Shown: in pieces, positions 26,660 through 35,892 of the stretch
Position numbering within the stretch: the first letter of the stretch is position 1
Layout: each line of letters begins with the position of its first letter
NCBI RefSeq assembly: GCF_900113925.1
Contig: NZ_FORD01000006.1
Span: forward strand, 1 to 64,000
Length of the DNA stretch: 64,000 bases
Origin: Nitrosomonas sp. Nm34
Lineage (GTDB): Bacteria > Pseudomonadota > Gammaproteobacteria > Burkholderiales > Nitrosomonadaceae
Reading direction: 5' to 3'
Notes under the pieces: model-generated
What the model saw: only the letters and a program-made list of their open reading frames with translations
Database searches by the model: none
What the model was told of the DNA's origin: nothing
Translations under genes and position numbers: made by a program

Positions 26660-27554
26660 CGCGTTAATATATAACCGAAATATAACCGAACTTGATTGCT
26701 TTCAGGTTAATTAAAATAACATGGGTGCCACAGCTTAGGACGAAACAATCGACCAACAGATGAGTGACAAGCTATGCCACCAGCCAATCGTTTTCTGGGC
26801 AAGACAGACGAGGTAATGGAAGATTAACTTAGAGAGTTTCTGATTTTGAAGTGTAAGTAACTATCCAAATGGAAAAAACCATGTCCAGAATACGACTTGC
26901 CTGCGCGGTATCGTATCTGTAATGTAACAGCTATAGCGATGCCGGGTTTTATCCTTCTTCATGCGCAAGATAGCGGTTAGTAGTGTTTTGCCATATGCAG
27001 CGACCATCACAAAAGGCTCGCTTAAGCTCAGCAATATTCTTCTGACTGATATAAAGCTCTCTATCCAGCGGGAGAAACACTTCTTCAGTAGTCGTGCAAT
27101 CTGGTAATGCAGGCGTCGCCAATTAACATCTTCCCGCTTGAGATAATCATATATAAAATCTTTTCGGGCATCGCTGAAACTTTGCATGGATTTGCAGAAA
27201 ATCATGTCAATCGAATCAACCTTTAACTACACCCACAGTAACAGCAAATAGACAACTTGCGTGACCGCCCCGAGCGCTTATGCAAGCCAGCGCGATGCAG
27301 CAAAATGACTACATACAATGATTCCACAATGATGGAAAAACATTATCAATCTGCAGCTCCGACTAGTCAAATTAATCACCAATTAAACTTGGCAAGCCTA
27401 ATCGTTTTATATCACGATTTATCAAAACCCTCTTGTGGCTAGTTAAGTTCGTCAAGCAAACTAAGTTTTATCACTCAGGAGTCTTTTACTTCATTAAAAT
27501 CAATTTATTACAATGATTTCTTTACCAGAAATTAATTCCAAAACTTGAGTAAAA
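26660..27554. other. Intergenic stretch without a recognised gene
   Basis: About 900 bp with no gene I can support. A 114-codon minus-strand frame at 26861-27205 rich in Arg, Lys, Phe and Tyr is open but matches nothing I know and has no clear ribosome binding site. It may be part of a decayed element. Confidence 0.4.
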
Positions 27555-27586
27555 GATAATGACGAAGCATAAACTCGTCATTATCC
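27555..27586 (+). terminator. Hairpin, possible terminator
   Basis: GATAATGACGA and TCGTCATTATC form an 11-bp perfect stem with a 10-nt loop, and flanking AAAA and TTTT extend the symmetry. No gene ends immediately upstream. Confidence 0.45.
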
Positions 27587-27626
27587 ATTATCTTTTATTT
27601 GACATTATCCATTATCTTTTATTTGA
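27579..27626 (+). repeat. 24-bp perfect tandem duplication
   Basis: A 24-bp unit beginning CATTATCCATTATC and ending TTTATTTGA occurs twice without a gap (27579-27602 and 27603-27626). It overlaps the right arm of the preceding hairpin. It is a recent duplication or slippage product. Confidence 0.85.
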
Positions 27627-27652
27627 CATTAAGCTAATATGCAATTATACTC

Positions 27653-27675
27653 GCTCTCCTTTTGCCAAGGAGAGC
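27653..27675. other. Short perfect hairpin upstream of the CzcI-like gene
   Basis: GCTCTCCTT and AAGGAGAGC form a 9-bp perfect stem with a 5-nt loop, 150 bp before the ATG at 27826. It may be an operator or a leader structure. Confidence 0.4.
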
Positions 27676-27825
27676 ATTAACACGTATCACATTGCCAATC
27701 AATGTGTTAGAAATATTTTTTTAGTAGTACTATAAAAGATGATTTTAAGGAGAAACACAGATTCACCTTGTCCAAAACATAATTCGTTATGACAAGGATA
27801 TTAGTAGTGATATATTACAAATAAT

Positions 27826-28200
27826 ATGCGAAAACAATCATTCATTAATTCTGTCATCCTGATATTTTTCGTGAGCATGCTCACGAATACATTCGGTTGG
27901 TCTTTTAATGGTAAGGTTTTTGCTCATGAGTTAGATCATCACTACCGTGCTGCTTTGTTTTTCGGTGATCCACAGAAGCATATCGATTTGCATGTTGCTC
28001 TTGGCGACGATAATGGAGTGTTGGATGAAGCAACTCATTTATGTCTTCATGCAGCCGGACAATTCATTCCCTTATTCTTTAATGCACCCTTAATTATAAT
28101 ATCTATTCCCGCTAGTAAAGAAGCTTTAGCTTCATTTACTTCCGTTACCGCTCCAGAATTTATTCTGGATTCCTTATTCCGCCCTCCAAAATCTTTGTAA
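27826..28200 (+). CDS. Small secreted CzcI-like protein
   Basis: 124 aa with an N-terminal signal sequence (cleavage likely after KVFA). The mature part begins HELDHHYRAAL and contains HLCLHAAGQF and a C-terminal FRPPKSL. Small His-rich proteins of this pattern are often found beside CzcCBA-type heavy-metal efflux genes, where they are called CzcI-like. No efflux gene is present here, so this is an orphan. A role in metal binding in the periplasm is only a guess. Confidence 0.55.
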   Translation: MRKQSFINSVILIFFVSMLTNTFGWSFNGKVFAHELDHHYRAALFFGDPQKHIDLHVALGDDNGVLDEATHLCLHAAGQFIPLFFNAPLIIISIPASKEALASFTSVTAPEFILDSLFRPPKSL

Positions 28201-28835
28201 GCTAGACGACTTCAAATCAAGCCAGATACAATCCCTGATGTTGCCATAGCGACTATAACCGCTCAAAATAGCATGAGCACTGAATTAAGCTGACTTTTAG
28301 AGAATATTTAACAATAATTTGATTTTTTGCCATATAGTGGAAATTATGATTCCAACTATTGTATTAATCTAATGTACTAAAGGTACCAAAGTGATTTATC
28401 AGGCAAAGAATGAGCGCTAGTCAGCCACTATAGTTCGCAAAGAACCTCGCGGGAGATAGCCGATTCATAGCAAATGTGTACCGTCCTTGCGATTCCCTAT
28501 ATCAGCAAAATTGGCGGAACTTAAAATTAATATTTTAGAAAGGTTGTTTTAATGAAGAAGCTACTAGCTCAGGTAATCTATTATATGCATGCTCACGTTA
28601 TCAGCTAGCTCAGTTAGTGCGCGCAATAATAACGCACAGTTGCTAACTTTTTTAAACACTTATGATAACTATATTCAGCTGACAGTAATGGCTATCGATT
28701 GTTTCAGCGACAATGTTTATCTCTTTAATTACGAGAATGATAAACTAATAATATAGGTGAATGCCAGGATCATGTTTATCAAAACCAAAGCTCAACACAA
28801 CAAAACTATGGTTAATTTTACATAAAGCCACGTAT
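28201..28835. other. Intergenic stretch, nothing recognised
   Basis: About 635 bp between the CzcI-like gene and the peroxidase gene, with stops in all frames. I see no RNA gene or known repeat in it. Confidence 0.5.
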
Positions 28836-28863
28836 GAACACCCTCCCTTGAGGGAAGGTGTTC
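28836..28863 (-). terminator. Hairpin downstream of the di-haem peroxidase gene
   Basis: GAACACCCTCCCT and AGGGAAGGTGTTC form a 13-bp stem with one mismatch and a 2-nt loop, 23 bp past the stop codon of the minus-strand gene. There is no T-run, so it may be an mRNA-end stabiliser. Confidence 0.5.
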
Positions 28864-28885
28864 ATTGCTGATGAATGCGAGAGTT

Positions 28886-30421
28886 TTATAGCGCTGCTAA
28901 GAAAGCGACAAGATCTGCCCTCTCTTTTGCGGTAAGGCCGATATTAAAACGATTATTGTAAAACTCAACTACTGCAGGCAAATCAGCAGCTGAACCATCA
29001 TGGAAGTATGGTGGTCGTGATGCTACAGAGCGCAGAATGGGTCCTTTGAAACGACCAATGTCTTTCCATTTACCTGTAACCAAAGCGCGTCCCGGATCGG
29101 TTGTCTGGATCGTTTCACCAGTTTCTTTGTTTCTCAGGGTATAGAGCGGCATATCCGATGTGCGGCGTGAGGCATCAGAAATACCAATATCCAGCGGCAC
29201 CGGTGTAGAGTGATTACCAGAATTAGGGGTGTTGTGGCATGTCGTGCACGTACCTGCAATGACGGGTTCGTCTAAATCATCATTAAGCCCCTTAACACCA
29301 GTAATATTGATAGGTTTTGTATTAAATAACGCTTGACCGCGCGCAATGGCAGCACGTGCCTGCGTAGTCCTTTTTGCTGATCGAGTGCGTTTATTAAAAC
29401 GATTCCAACTATCATAAAGCGACATCGCATTGGGATTAAAAGCCGCACCAGTTTGATAATCGCCCTCTATAGTATCATTTATACCAAAATAATAATCTTG
29501 TTCCAAAAGTGCTTGAGGACCGCCACGCGCTTTCTCCGCGGTTAGAGAACCCGCCTCATTATCCTCTATCTGTGCGCTGAACAGACTTAATTCAAAATCC
29601 ACGATCGCTTTTCGCTCTTCTTCGCTCAAATCATTCAATGCCTCAGCATGACCTAAGGTAGCATTGTTGGATTGAGTAGTTAAATCTACAGATATAGGAG
29701 AAAAACAATGTGCAGTTCCAATAATACAATTCGTAGAAGTTAGATCCTCCGTAGTTTCTCGACTATCCCACATGACAGCGCTTAAAAATTTAAGATTGGC
29801 ACTTGGCATCGGACGGCGGAACAAAGACAGCTCGGTTTCGCTTGCAAAACCGTAAGGATCATCAACATCTGTTAATTCAAATTCTGCGTTAGCAGGCATA
29901 CCGATTCCTACGCGTATATTTGCTTTATTCAGCAGCATGCTGTAAGCGTTGCGGCGTTCTTCAAGCGTTAATTGATCCGGATGAGGAGACTCAGGATTAT
30001 TCGCGCCATCTACCGGCCTAAAAAGTGGATCCAACCCTTCTGTTTTTTCGAAGAGCTCTTGCACTCCTTTGGGTGTAATCGTCCATCCTTGCGAAGAAAT
30101 ATGACAGGAAGCACAGCTACGACCATTAGATCCAAAACTTTTAAAAAATGGATTATCAAGATCTATAAAACCGGCAGTACTAAATGATACGTCGGTACCA
30201 TGGTTATTCTTCGTACGAAGCATATTTGGCTGGCGATTTGAGTTGCCATTACTATTTGAGCTTTTATTGCTATTTAAACTGTCATTGCTATTTGAGCTGG
30301 CATTAGTATTTGAGTGGACATTCCTTTCCGCAGATGCTGTCCTATCTGCAATTACTGGCGCTGCTAGCAACAACAGTAAAGCGGATAATGTTTTCAATTT
30401 AATTTTGTATTTACTACTCAC
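28886..30421 (-). CDS. Di-haem cytochrome c peroxidase/MauG-family protein
   Basis: 511 aa, GTG start behind AGGAG. A signal peptide (about residues 1-30) is followed by a low-complexity linker of Asn and Ser (residues 35-65). Two c-type haem sites are present: CASCH at 103-107 and CTTCH at 392-396. The C-terminal ILRSVASRPPYFHDGS followed by VEFYNNRF is characteristic of bacterial cytochrome c peroxidase-like and MauG-like proteins. It is periplasmic or anchored outside the cytoplasmic membrane. It may reduce peroxide or oxidise a protein substrate; the family does not decide which. The gene is monocistronic. Confidence 0.88.
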   Translation of the reverse strand: MSSKYKIKLKTLSALLLLLAAPVIADRTASAERNVHSNTNASSNSNDSLNSNKSSNSNGNSNRQPNMLRTKNNHGTDVSFSTAGFIDLDNPFFKSFGSNGRSCASCHISSQGWTITPKGVQELFEKTEGLDPLFRPVDGANNPESPHPDQLTLEERRNAYSMLLNKANIRVGIGMPANAEFELTDVDDPYGFASETELSLFRRPMPSANLKFLSAVMWDSRETTEDLTSTNCIIGTAHCFSPISVDLTTQSNNATLGHAEALNDLSEEERKAIVDFELSLFSAQIEDNEAGSLTAEKARGGPQALLEQDYYFGINDTIEGDYQTGAAFNPNAMSLYDSWNRFNKRTRSAKRTTQARAAIARGQALFNTKPINITGVKGLNDDLDEPVIAGTCTTCHNTPNSGNHSTPVPLDIGISDASRRTSDMPLYTLRNKETGETIQTTDPGRALVTGKWKDIGRFKGPILRSVASRPPYFHDGSAADLPAVVEFYNNRFNIGLTAKERADLVAFLAAL

Positions 30422-30429
30422 TACATACT

Positions 30430-30865
30430 CCTATGTTTAGAATCAAATTAACTTGCAAAAATCTTGATGAACCTAAATTTTCACCAAGCACCAAAATCAA
30501 GTCGGAAAACTGAAGAATAGCCTTGCAACTTTACTGATGACGAAGATTTTGAGATTGTGATTCTTTTTAGTATTAATTGATTAAATAAAAAAACAACTAC
30601 TAATAAAAATAATTAGTATTAGCGTTATGCAGAGCATTATTCATGCCATAATGTATTTATTGTTATAAATCAATAAATTATTTAGAGTAAATAGAAAATC
30701 TAAAGAAATAATTGTCACCATCATACGACAATCAAAGTTGGTATTTCATATAACTATTTATTTTTAAACCATTTATTTTGTATAGAATTAGAGACGCATT
30801 CCATAACGTCGCATAACCAGTTAATTTTTAGAAATTTATTTTGTCTTTGTTAAAAATACTTGAAT
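30430..30865. other. AT-rich intergenic stretch
   Basis: About 430 bp of AT-rich sequence upstream of the peroxidase gene and downstream of the IS30 remnant. No gene or known repeat is visible. Confidence 0.5.
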
Positions 30866-31480
30866 TCAAGTAATAAGTGCATAACCCATCAATTTTTCAG
30901 CATCTGTGCCTGATAATTCGCGGAACACCTCGTAAGGCGTCCTAAACCCCAAGCACTTTCTTGGCCTGCTGTTAAGTTTGTGGACAGCTTCCAACATCTG
31001 CTGGGCAGTCACATCCAGCAGCCCCATCGCTTTGGGAAAGTACTGGCGCAGCAGCCCGTTGGCGCTCTCGTTCTGGCCACGCCCCCACGAGTGGCAAAGC
31101 TTGGCAAAATATGTTTCAGATTCAATACCATCCGCTACCTGTTCATGCTTAGCAAACTCCTTACCATTGTCAAAGGTAAGGGTATGCACCCAGTCCTTGA
31201 ATATATCCAGCAGGGTGATGATCCCGCATGTCACCGCCTCTGCAGTTTTATTTGCCGCTGGTAGGCAAGACATAGTTTGGATTTGCGTTCGTCTAGCGTG
31301 ACTAGTGTGCCTTTGTGTCCCTAGCTAATCATGGTGTCTGCTCCCCAGTTACCTAACCGTTCTCGTCGGTTTGCTACCTCAGGGTATCTATCAATATCTA
31401 TCGATTGGGAATGTCCTTACGGCTGCGTATGAGGCTACCATAACGTTTACGATATTTCTTTCGCATAGTGGCGTAATTTC
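30866..31480 (-). pseudogene. IS30-family transposase remnant
   Basis: The C-terminal 135 codons are open and carry the IS30 catalytic domain: LTFDNGKEFAKHEQVA, GRGQNESANGLLRQYFPK and NSRPRKCLGFRTPYEVF. Upstream, frameshifted and stop-interrupted segments still read as the middle of the protein: LGNWGADTMIS, a stop, GHKGTLVTLDERKSKL, and before that HYAKKYRKRYGSL. The N-terminal DNA-binding part is lost. The element is inactive. Confidence 0.85.
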
Positions 31481-32010
31481 AGGTACAGCTGATTTGCGAA
31501 CCTTCAGCGATTTAATGGAGAGGTTTCAAAATCGAATAAACAGGAGAATTTGAGCATGGCACAGCCCAATTTTGAACAATTGCTTCTATATCCTGAGACT
31601 AGAAGCGGATAATGCTCTAATTTACCTGTCAAATACTTGAGGAGTAGACATCAAACATCTGAATTTCTATGTCTATGCCAATAGAAGAAGCAGACTTTGG
31701 TAGCACGATAAACAAAAGGATCAGCTGGGTAATAAGAGTAGTTTTTCTATCCAACAATACTTTGAGCGTACTGTTGGAACAAAACAGTATCAATGCTTTC
31801 TTCACTTTTACCACAACGAGAAAACGCACTAGCTTCAGGCAAGCTGTAAATAGCGGGGCAATAGATTTATGATTTATCTGAGCAAGAATGAGCCGATTTA
31901 TTTCTTTAAAGTATAAATAACTCAACAAGAAAGACGGAAAATTTATGACTAAATCGCGGATTCAGATTAACTAAGTTTTTGCTGTCACGAACCAGCGTTC
32001 GTGACTTCTA
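31481..32010. other. Intergenic stretch between IS remnants
   Basis: About 530 bp. Overlapping 60-100 codon frames on both strands are open but match nothing. A hairpin (GTCACGAA/TTCGTGAC, 31984-32004) lies just before the left end of the IS630 element. Confidence 0.4.
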
Positions 32011-32895
32011 TAGCATGTCCCCTATAAATTGATTATAATTTACAGATGACCTATCCGATATCATTTCGCCGTAAAGTATTATCCGTTCGGGAGAAGGAGA
32101 ATCTCTCAATCGCACAAGTGGCCAAGCGTTTTTGCGTCGGAATAGCCAGCGTGACGCGCTGGATCAAAACACCCGCTCCGAAGACCACCCGCAACAAGCC
32201 TGCCACCAAGATCGACATGGAGAAGTTGGCGCAAGACGTCAAGAATTATCCGGACGCATATCAGTACGAGCGCGCCAAACGGCTGGGTGTCAGCAAGCAA
32301 GGCATTAATCACGCTTTAAAGCGGTCTGGGCGTGACTTATAAAAAAAAGCCTGCGTCACCCCAAAGCCAGCGAAGAAGAGCGGCGTATCTTCCAGCAAAA
32401 AATTGAAGGCTATGAGCGCGAAGGCCGCGTCATCGTTTATCTTGATGAAAGCGGCTTTGCGCACGACATGCCCCGCACGCATGGCTATGCGCCAGTGGGT
32501 GAGCGCGTCCATGGCGTAAAAGACTGGCATGCACGAGGTCGAACCAATGTGATTGGCGCTCTGATCGGAAAGACGCTGCTGACCATAAGTCTGTTCATCG
32601 CCAATATCAACGCTGACATTTTCTATGCGTGGATAACGCAGGACTTGTTGCCTAAACTTCTGCCCGCTTGCGTGATTGTCATGGACAACGCAACGTTCCA
32701 TAAACGGCAGGATATCCAAACCGCCATTGCCAATGCCGGGCATACACTTGAATACCTGCCGCCTTATTCCCCGGACTTAAATGACATTGAACCCAAATGG
32801 GCTCAGGCCAAAGCCATCAGAAAAAGGGAAGGGTGTTCCATCGAGCAGCTCTTTGCCGATTATGAAATTTAAATCATTTTATATGAGATCTGCTA
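32011..32895 (+). mobile_element. IS630-family insertion sequence with both ends visible
   Basis: The left end (TAGCATGTCCCCTATAAA) and the reversed right end (TAGCAGATCTCATATAAA) are imperfect inverted repeats that continue for about 30 bp. Each is flanked by TA (32009-32010 and 32896-32897), the target duplication of the IS630/Tc1-mariner group. The element is 885 bp with one transposase gene. Confidence 0.85.
32046..32872 (+). pseudogene. IS630 transposase, frame-disrupted
   Basis: The first 98 codons are the helix-turn-helix part (LSIAQVAKRFCVGIASVTRW). After an extra G near 32333 and an 8-A run at 32341-32348 the DDE part is read in another frame: SLRHPKASEEERRIFQQK, VIVYLDESGFAHDMP, VIVMDNATFHKRQDI and SPDLNDIEPKWAQAKA, ending at 32872. 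The catalytic D, D and E are all present. Two single-base gains look like decay, but a programmed slip on the A-run cannot be excluded for part of it. Confidence 0.8.
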
Positions 32896-33015
32896 TATTA
32901 AGTAAAAGAGAGAGTTCTACGAATTATCGCGCTTACTGTACCAGCAACTGAAGCAATATTTTGTCGGTTACCGGTTAGACTAAAAATAGAAAAAGATTAG
33001 AGATAGGGTGCCTAA

Positions 33016-33116
33016 TTCCATTTCCAAATCAAACATGACGCGAGGGCGAGCCACAGACAGCATAAATAATATGGCAAGGTGAGGCCGACAAAGCCAGTTT
33101 TAATTTAAAAATGGAA
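33016..33116 (+). repeat. MITE-like element, copy G
   Basis: 101 bp with left end TTCCATTTCCAAATCAAAC and right end TTTTAATTTAAAAATGGAA, and the standard core. The left flank is TAA; the right flank has changed to GAA. Confidence 0.8.
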
Positions 33117-33450
33117 GAAAACTTTCAAGAAAAACACTTCGGCTCATTCTAAAATAACTCCAAAGCATTAGAATGATTGATGAAATTCGAACCTACGCCA
33201 ATCGGAATCACAAATCGGATAAACCAAAAAAACCAGCGCAGTCCATAATACATAAAGTAATACTTATTCTGATTCACTTTGGCTTTTTTTCATTTTTTAC
33301 CCATCAGTATCCCACTATTTATTTTTTTTAACAATTATCTGACCGATAATGGCGATAATCATTATTATCCGTTCATTCGACCATGTCCACGCCCAGGCAC
33401 AATAATCGTTGGTAGATTAGTTACCGTATGGGTTTATTTGGCAAGTCATC

Positions 33451-33475
33451 GGAAAGCCCTGAAATAGGACTTTCC
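33451..33475 (-). terminator. Hairpin downstream of Gly/Ser-rich gene 1
   Basis: GGAAAGCCCT and AGGACTTTCC form a 10-bp stem with one G-T-type mismatch. An equivalent hairpin lies at the same place behind the paralogous gene (35194-35218). Confidence 0.6.
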
Positions 33476-33492
33476 CGCAAGACCAAAGTGGT

Positions 33493-33867
33493 TTAATACC
33501 GGCTACCCCCCGTTCCCGAAGGAGCTCCCGTTCCTCCCGATCCCGGGGTACCTGATGGTGACCCATAGCCACCTCCGCCTGATCCACCACCTGAGGTTCC
33601 AGAGGAGCCCGTGCCCGATGGAGTGGAGCCTGGCGTGCCCGGCGATCCTTGTCGTTGAGTAGAGGTTGACGATGAATCCCTTGATCCTGACGTGCTGCCG
33701 CTACCGCTCATACTGCCACCCTGGCTAGCTCCTTGGCCGGGCATTGAACCACCTGATTGCCCAGTAGTTCCACCGGTTTGCGCTTGGGCAAAACCAACCA
33801 AGCCCACAATCAGGCCCGTCATTAGAACAGATGAAGCAAGATTTTTAACAATAGAAAAAGGTTTCAT
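33493..33867 (-). CDS. Gly/Ser-rich secreted low-complexity protein 1
   Basis: 124 aa. A signal peptide (MKPFSIVKNLASSVLM followed by a hydrophobic run, cleavage after AQA) precedes a mature protein made almost only of Gly, Ser, Thr, Pro and Gln. No domain is recognisable. The strong ribosome binding site GGAGG lies upstream of the ATG. It is paralogous to the 35.2 kb gene, including flanking sequence. Such proteins may be extracellular matrix or stress-related, but nothing in the sequence shows the role. Confidence 0.7.
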   Translation of the reverse strand: MKPFSIVKNLASSVLMTGLIVGLVGFAQAQTGGTTGQSGGSMPGQGASQGGSMSGSGSTSGSRDSSSTSTQRQGSPGTPGSTPSGTGSSGTSGGGSGGGGYGSPSGTPGSGGTGAPSGTGGSRY

Positions 33868-33890
33868 GATTTATTCCTCCATATTACATT

Positions 33891-33906
33891 ACAGCAAAAT
33901 TGCTGT
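33891..33906 (-). promoter_or_regulatory. Conserved leader inverted repeat, copy 1
   Basis: ACAGCAAAATTGCTGT, with 7-bp arms, lies just upstream of the ribosome binding site of Gly/Ser-rich gene 1 and is conserved upstream of gene 2. It could be an operator or a 5' UTR hairpin. Confidence 0.5.
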
Positions 33907-34370
33907 CCTTATACTCTACTCCGGCGTTCAGCAAATTACTGTTCGCTAACCCACAGAGTAAGAAAATATTTCAGCACCCAACTGATTAATATAAGAATAA
34001 AAACAAAAACATAGCCACACCAAACACATGATTATCATCGATAGCGGAAGAATTTGGCAATTTGCTTGAGTGTGGGCAAAATATATAAAGGGTTAAACCA
34101 GTGGGGCATATGGGAGGAAATCGTGAAAAAAAGTGCTAGAGCGGCAAGAGCAAGAGAGGTAACTCGGCTAAAGGTAATACAGACATGGGCTGGGGCTTAT
34201 ATAGAGTCGTCATTGAGTGAAAAATACTTTTGCCCGATTAAAGCAGTATCGAGTAGTGACAACACAATATGACAAGCTAAATAAAATTTAAGAAAGCATA
34301 ATTGCCATGGCTTGCAGATATCTCTTGTTATCTATGAGAAATGCCAACAAGCCCTAATGAGATATCGGAT
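33907..34370. other. Intergenic stretch upstream of Gly/Ser-rich gene 1
   Basis: About 460 bp. The first 70 bp are shared with the region upstream of the 35.2 kb paralogue (TACTGTTCGCTAACCCACAG is in both), so they probably hold the promoter. The remainder shows nothing recognisable. Confidence 0.45.
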
Positions 34371-34715
34371 TTAATAACCAAACATAAAGCCGGCATTACC
34401 AGTAGTAATACCCATGAATAAATGACCCGGTCCTACGCCATACACAGGCGCAGGAGGATAATACACAGGCGCAGGGGAATAATAGACAGGCGCAGGAGGA
34501 TAGTAGGATTGGTTGTAATAAATGTTCGGCGGGTTGTAATGATGGTGGTGACGATGATGGCCATGATGATGGTGATGGCCATGATTGTGGTGGTGACCAT
34601 GGTGATGGTGATGGCCTCTTCCAGCTTCAACTATCATAGGAGCAGCCAGAACAAAACTCAACAACATTCCAGATAATAATTTTATCGGCATGTCTATTTT
34701 AGTGCTCGTTTTCAT
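34371..34715 (-). CDS. His-rich secreted protein
   Basis: 114 aa. A signal peptide (hydrophobic LLSGMLLSFVLAAPMIVEA) is followed by a dense His/Gly block with about 24 histidines in residues 32-60, and then Tyr/Pro repeats of the type PPAPVYYSPAPVYY. The His block suggests binding of Ni, Zn or Cu; the Tyr/Pro repeats suggest an extended wall-facing segment. It lies between the two Gly/Ser-rich paralogues on the same strand. Function is inferred from composition only. Confidence 0.65.
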   Translation of the reverse strand: MKTSTKIDMPIKLLSGMLLSFVLAAPMIVEAGRGHHHHHGHHHNHGHHHHHGHHRHHHHYNPPNIYYNQSYYPPAPVYYSPAPVYYPPAPVYGVGPGHLFMGITTGNAGFMFGY

Positions 34716-35193
34716 GTTTAACCTCGTTCATTGTTATTTTGTTTATTAGAATTTCTTCTGATAGCAATAACTTTATACTGAAGAACATGAATACAAGCTG
34801 AATAAGCTGAGAAAAATAAAAGCAGGATAGCCAGCACCGTTAGATAAAGATTGGTAGGTCTACTATTTAAAAAAACAATATGCTTTTTGTGCCTGAGTGG
34901 TGGCACGGTTTAACTCTTGGAGAGATTACCATCTTGGATACGTTAGCTTGCCGCAGAACTAAAAAGTAAAATTTGTCTAAAGCAATATAATCAATTTATT
35001 ATTTATTCAGGTTTAATTATTTATCATTTTTTATCCATCAGCATCTCATAACCTTCCTTCTATTTATCGTTAATAGCAACCTCCCGACTGATAATTACGG
35101 GAACCTACTGTATCCACTCACTTCACCATATTTGCACGTGAAGCAGTAATAACAGGTGAGTTGGTTAAGTATGGGTTTAGTCGGCAAATCATC
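34716..35193. other. Intergenic stretch, partly duplicated
   Basis: About 480 bp. A 62-codon minus-strand frame at 34718-34906 has a hydrophobic middle but no convincing start signal. From about 35020 the sequence resembles 33285-33450, as part of the duplicated block. Confidence 0.4.
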
Positions 35194-35218
35194 GAAAAGC
35201 CCTGAAATAGGGCTTTCC
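35194..35218 (-). terminator. Hairpin downstream of Gly/Ser-rich gene 2
   Basis: GAAAAGCCCT and AGGGCTTTCC form a stem of about 9 bp; read on the minus strand it is followed by TTTT. It matches the hairpin behind gene 1. Confidence 0.65.
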
Positions 35219-35235
35219 CACAAGACCAGAGCAGC

Positions 35236-35613
35236 TTAATAGCTGGTACCCCCCGGGGTTCCTGATGGAGTTCCCGCCCCTCCCGATCCGTAACTACCCG
35301 AGGAGTGCCCAGAGCTACCTCCGCTTGAACCATTGCCCGTAGCTCCAGACGACCCCGAGCTCGATGAAGTGGAGTCTGATGAACCTGATCCTGGTTTTTG
35401 AGTAGAAGTTGATGATGAACCACCCACAGAGCCTGACGTGTTGCTGCTACCGCTCATGCTGCTGCCACCTTGGCTAGCTCCTTGGCCGGACATTGAGCCA
35501 CCTGAGGCCCCAGATGCACCGGTTTGCGCTTGAGCAAAACCAATTAAGCCTACCATCAGGCCTGCCATTAGAACGGATGAAGCAGAATTTTTAAGTATAG
35601 ACAAAACTTTCAT
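35236..35613 (-). CDS. Gly/Ser-rich secreted low-complexity protein 2
   Basis: 125 aa with signal peptide (cleavage after AQA) and a mature part dominated by Ser, Gly and Thr. It shares the N-terminal VLSILKNSASSVLMAGLMVG-type signal, the QTGASGASGGSMSGQGASQG start of the mature protein and the PSGTPG tail with the 33.5 kb gene. Upstream and downstream DNA is also shared, so the pair arose by duplication of a whole block of about 700 bp. Confidence 0.7.
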   Translation of the reverse strand: MKVLSILKNSASSVLMAGLMVGLIGFAQAQTGASGASGGSMSGQGASQGGSSMSGSSNTSGSVGGSSSTSTQKPGSGSSDSTSSSSGSSGATGNGSSGGSSGHSSGSYGSGGAGTPSGTPGGTSY

Positions 35614-35634
35614 GACTTATCCCTCCATATCATT

Positions 35635-35650
35635 ACAGCAAAATTGCTGC
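35635..35650 (-). promoter_or_regulatory. Conserved leader inverted repeat, copy 2
   Basis: ACAGCAAAATTGCTGC repeats the palindrome upstream of gene 1 with a single end change, at the same distance from the start codon. Confidence 0.5.
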
Positions 35651-35892
35651 CCTCATACTCTACTCCGGCGTCTGGAAAAATACTGTTCGCTAACCCACAG
35701 AGTAAAAAAATGTTTCAGTACGCTATTAAAAAAACATTAGAACAGATCAACTAGTCTCGGCCAGCAGTATTACTCCCTTGGATATTGGTAATGTCGTTAG
35801 AAGAAATACCCAAAGCTATAGGATATTCACTAATGGACATCTACCTGCATGCTATAGCAAGCTAAGGCGATTTCCGAAAGTAAACATCCCCA

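Noticed and set aside
26861..27205. 114-codon minus-strand frame
   Set aside because: No recognised family, no ribosome binding site and flanked by non-coding sequence; listed only as part of the intergenic stretch.
31629..31928. Overlapping 67-99 codon frames on both strands
   Set aside because: Neither matches a known family and the area lies between IS remnants.
33353..33372. Fur-box-like GATAATCATTATTATC
   Set aside because: It lies downstream of the only adjacent gene, is not followed by a gene on the plus strand and is absent from the duplicated block.
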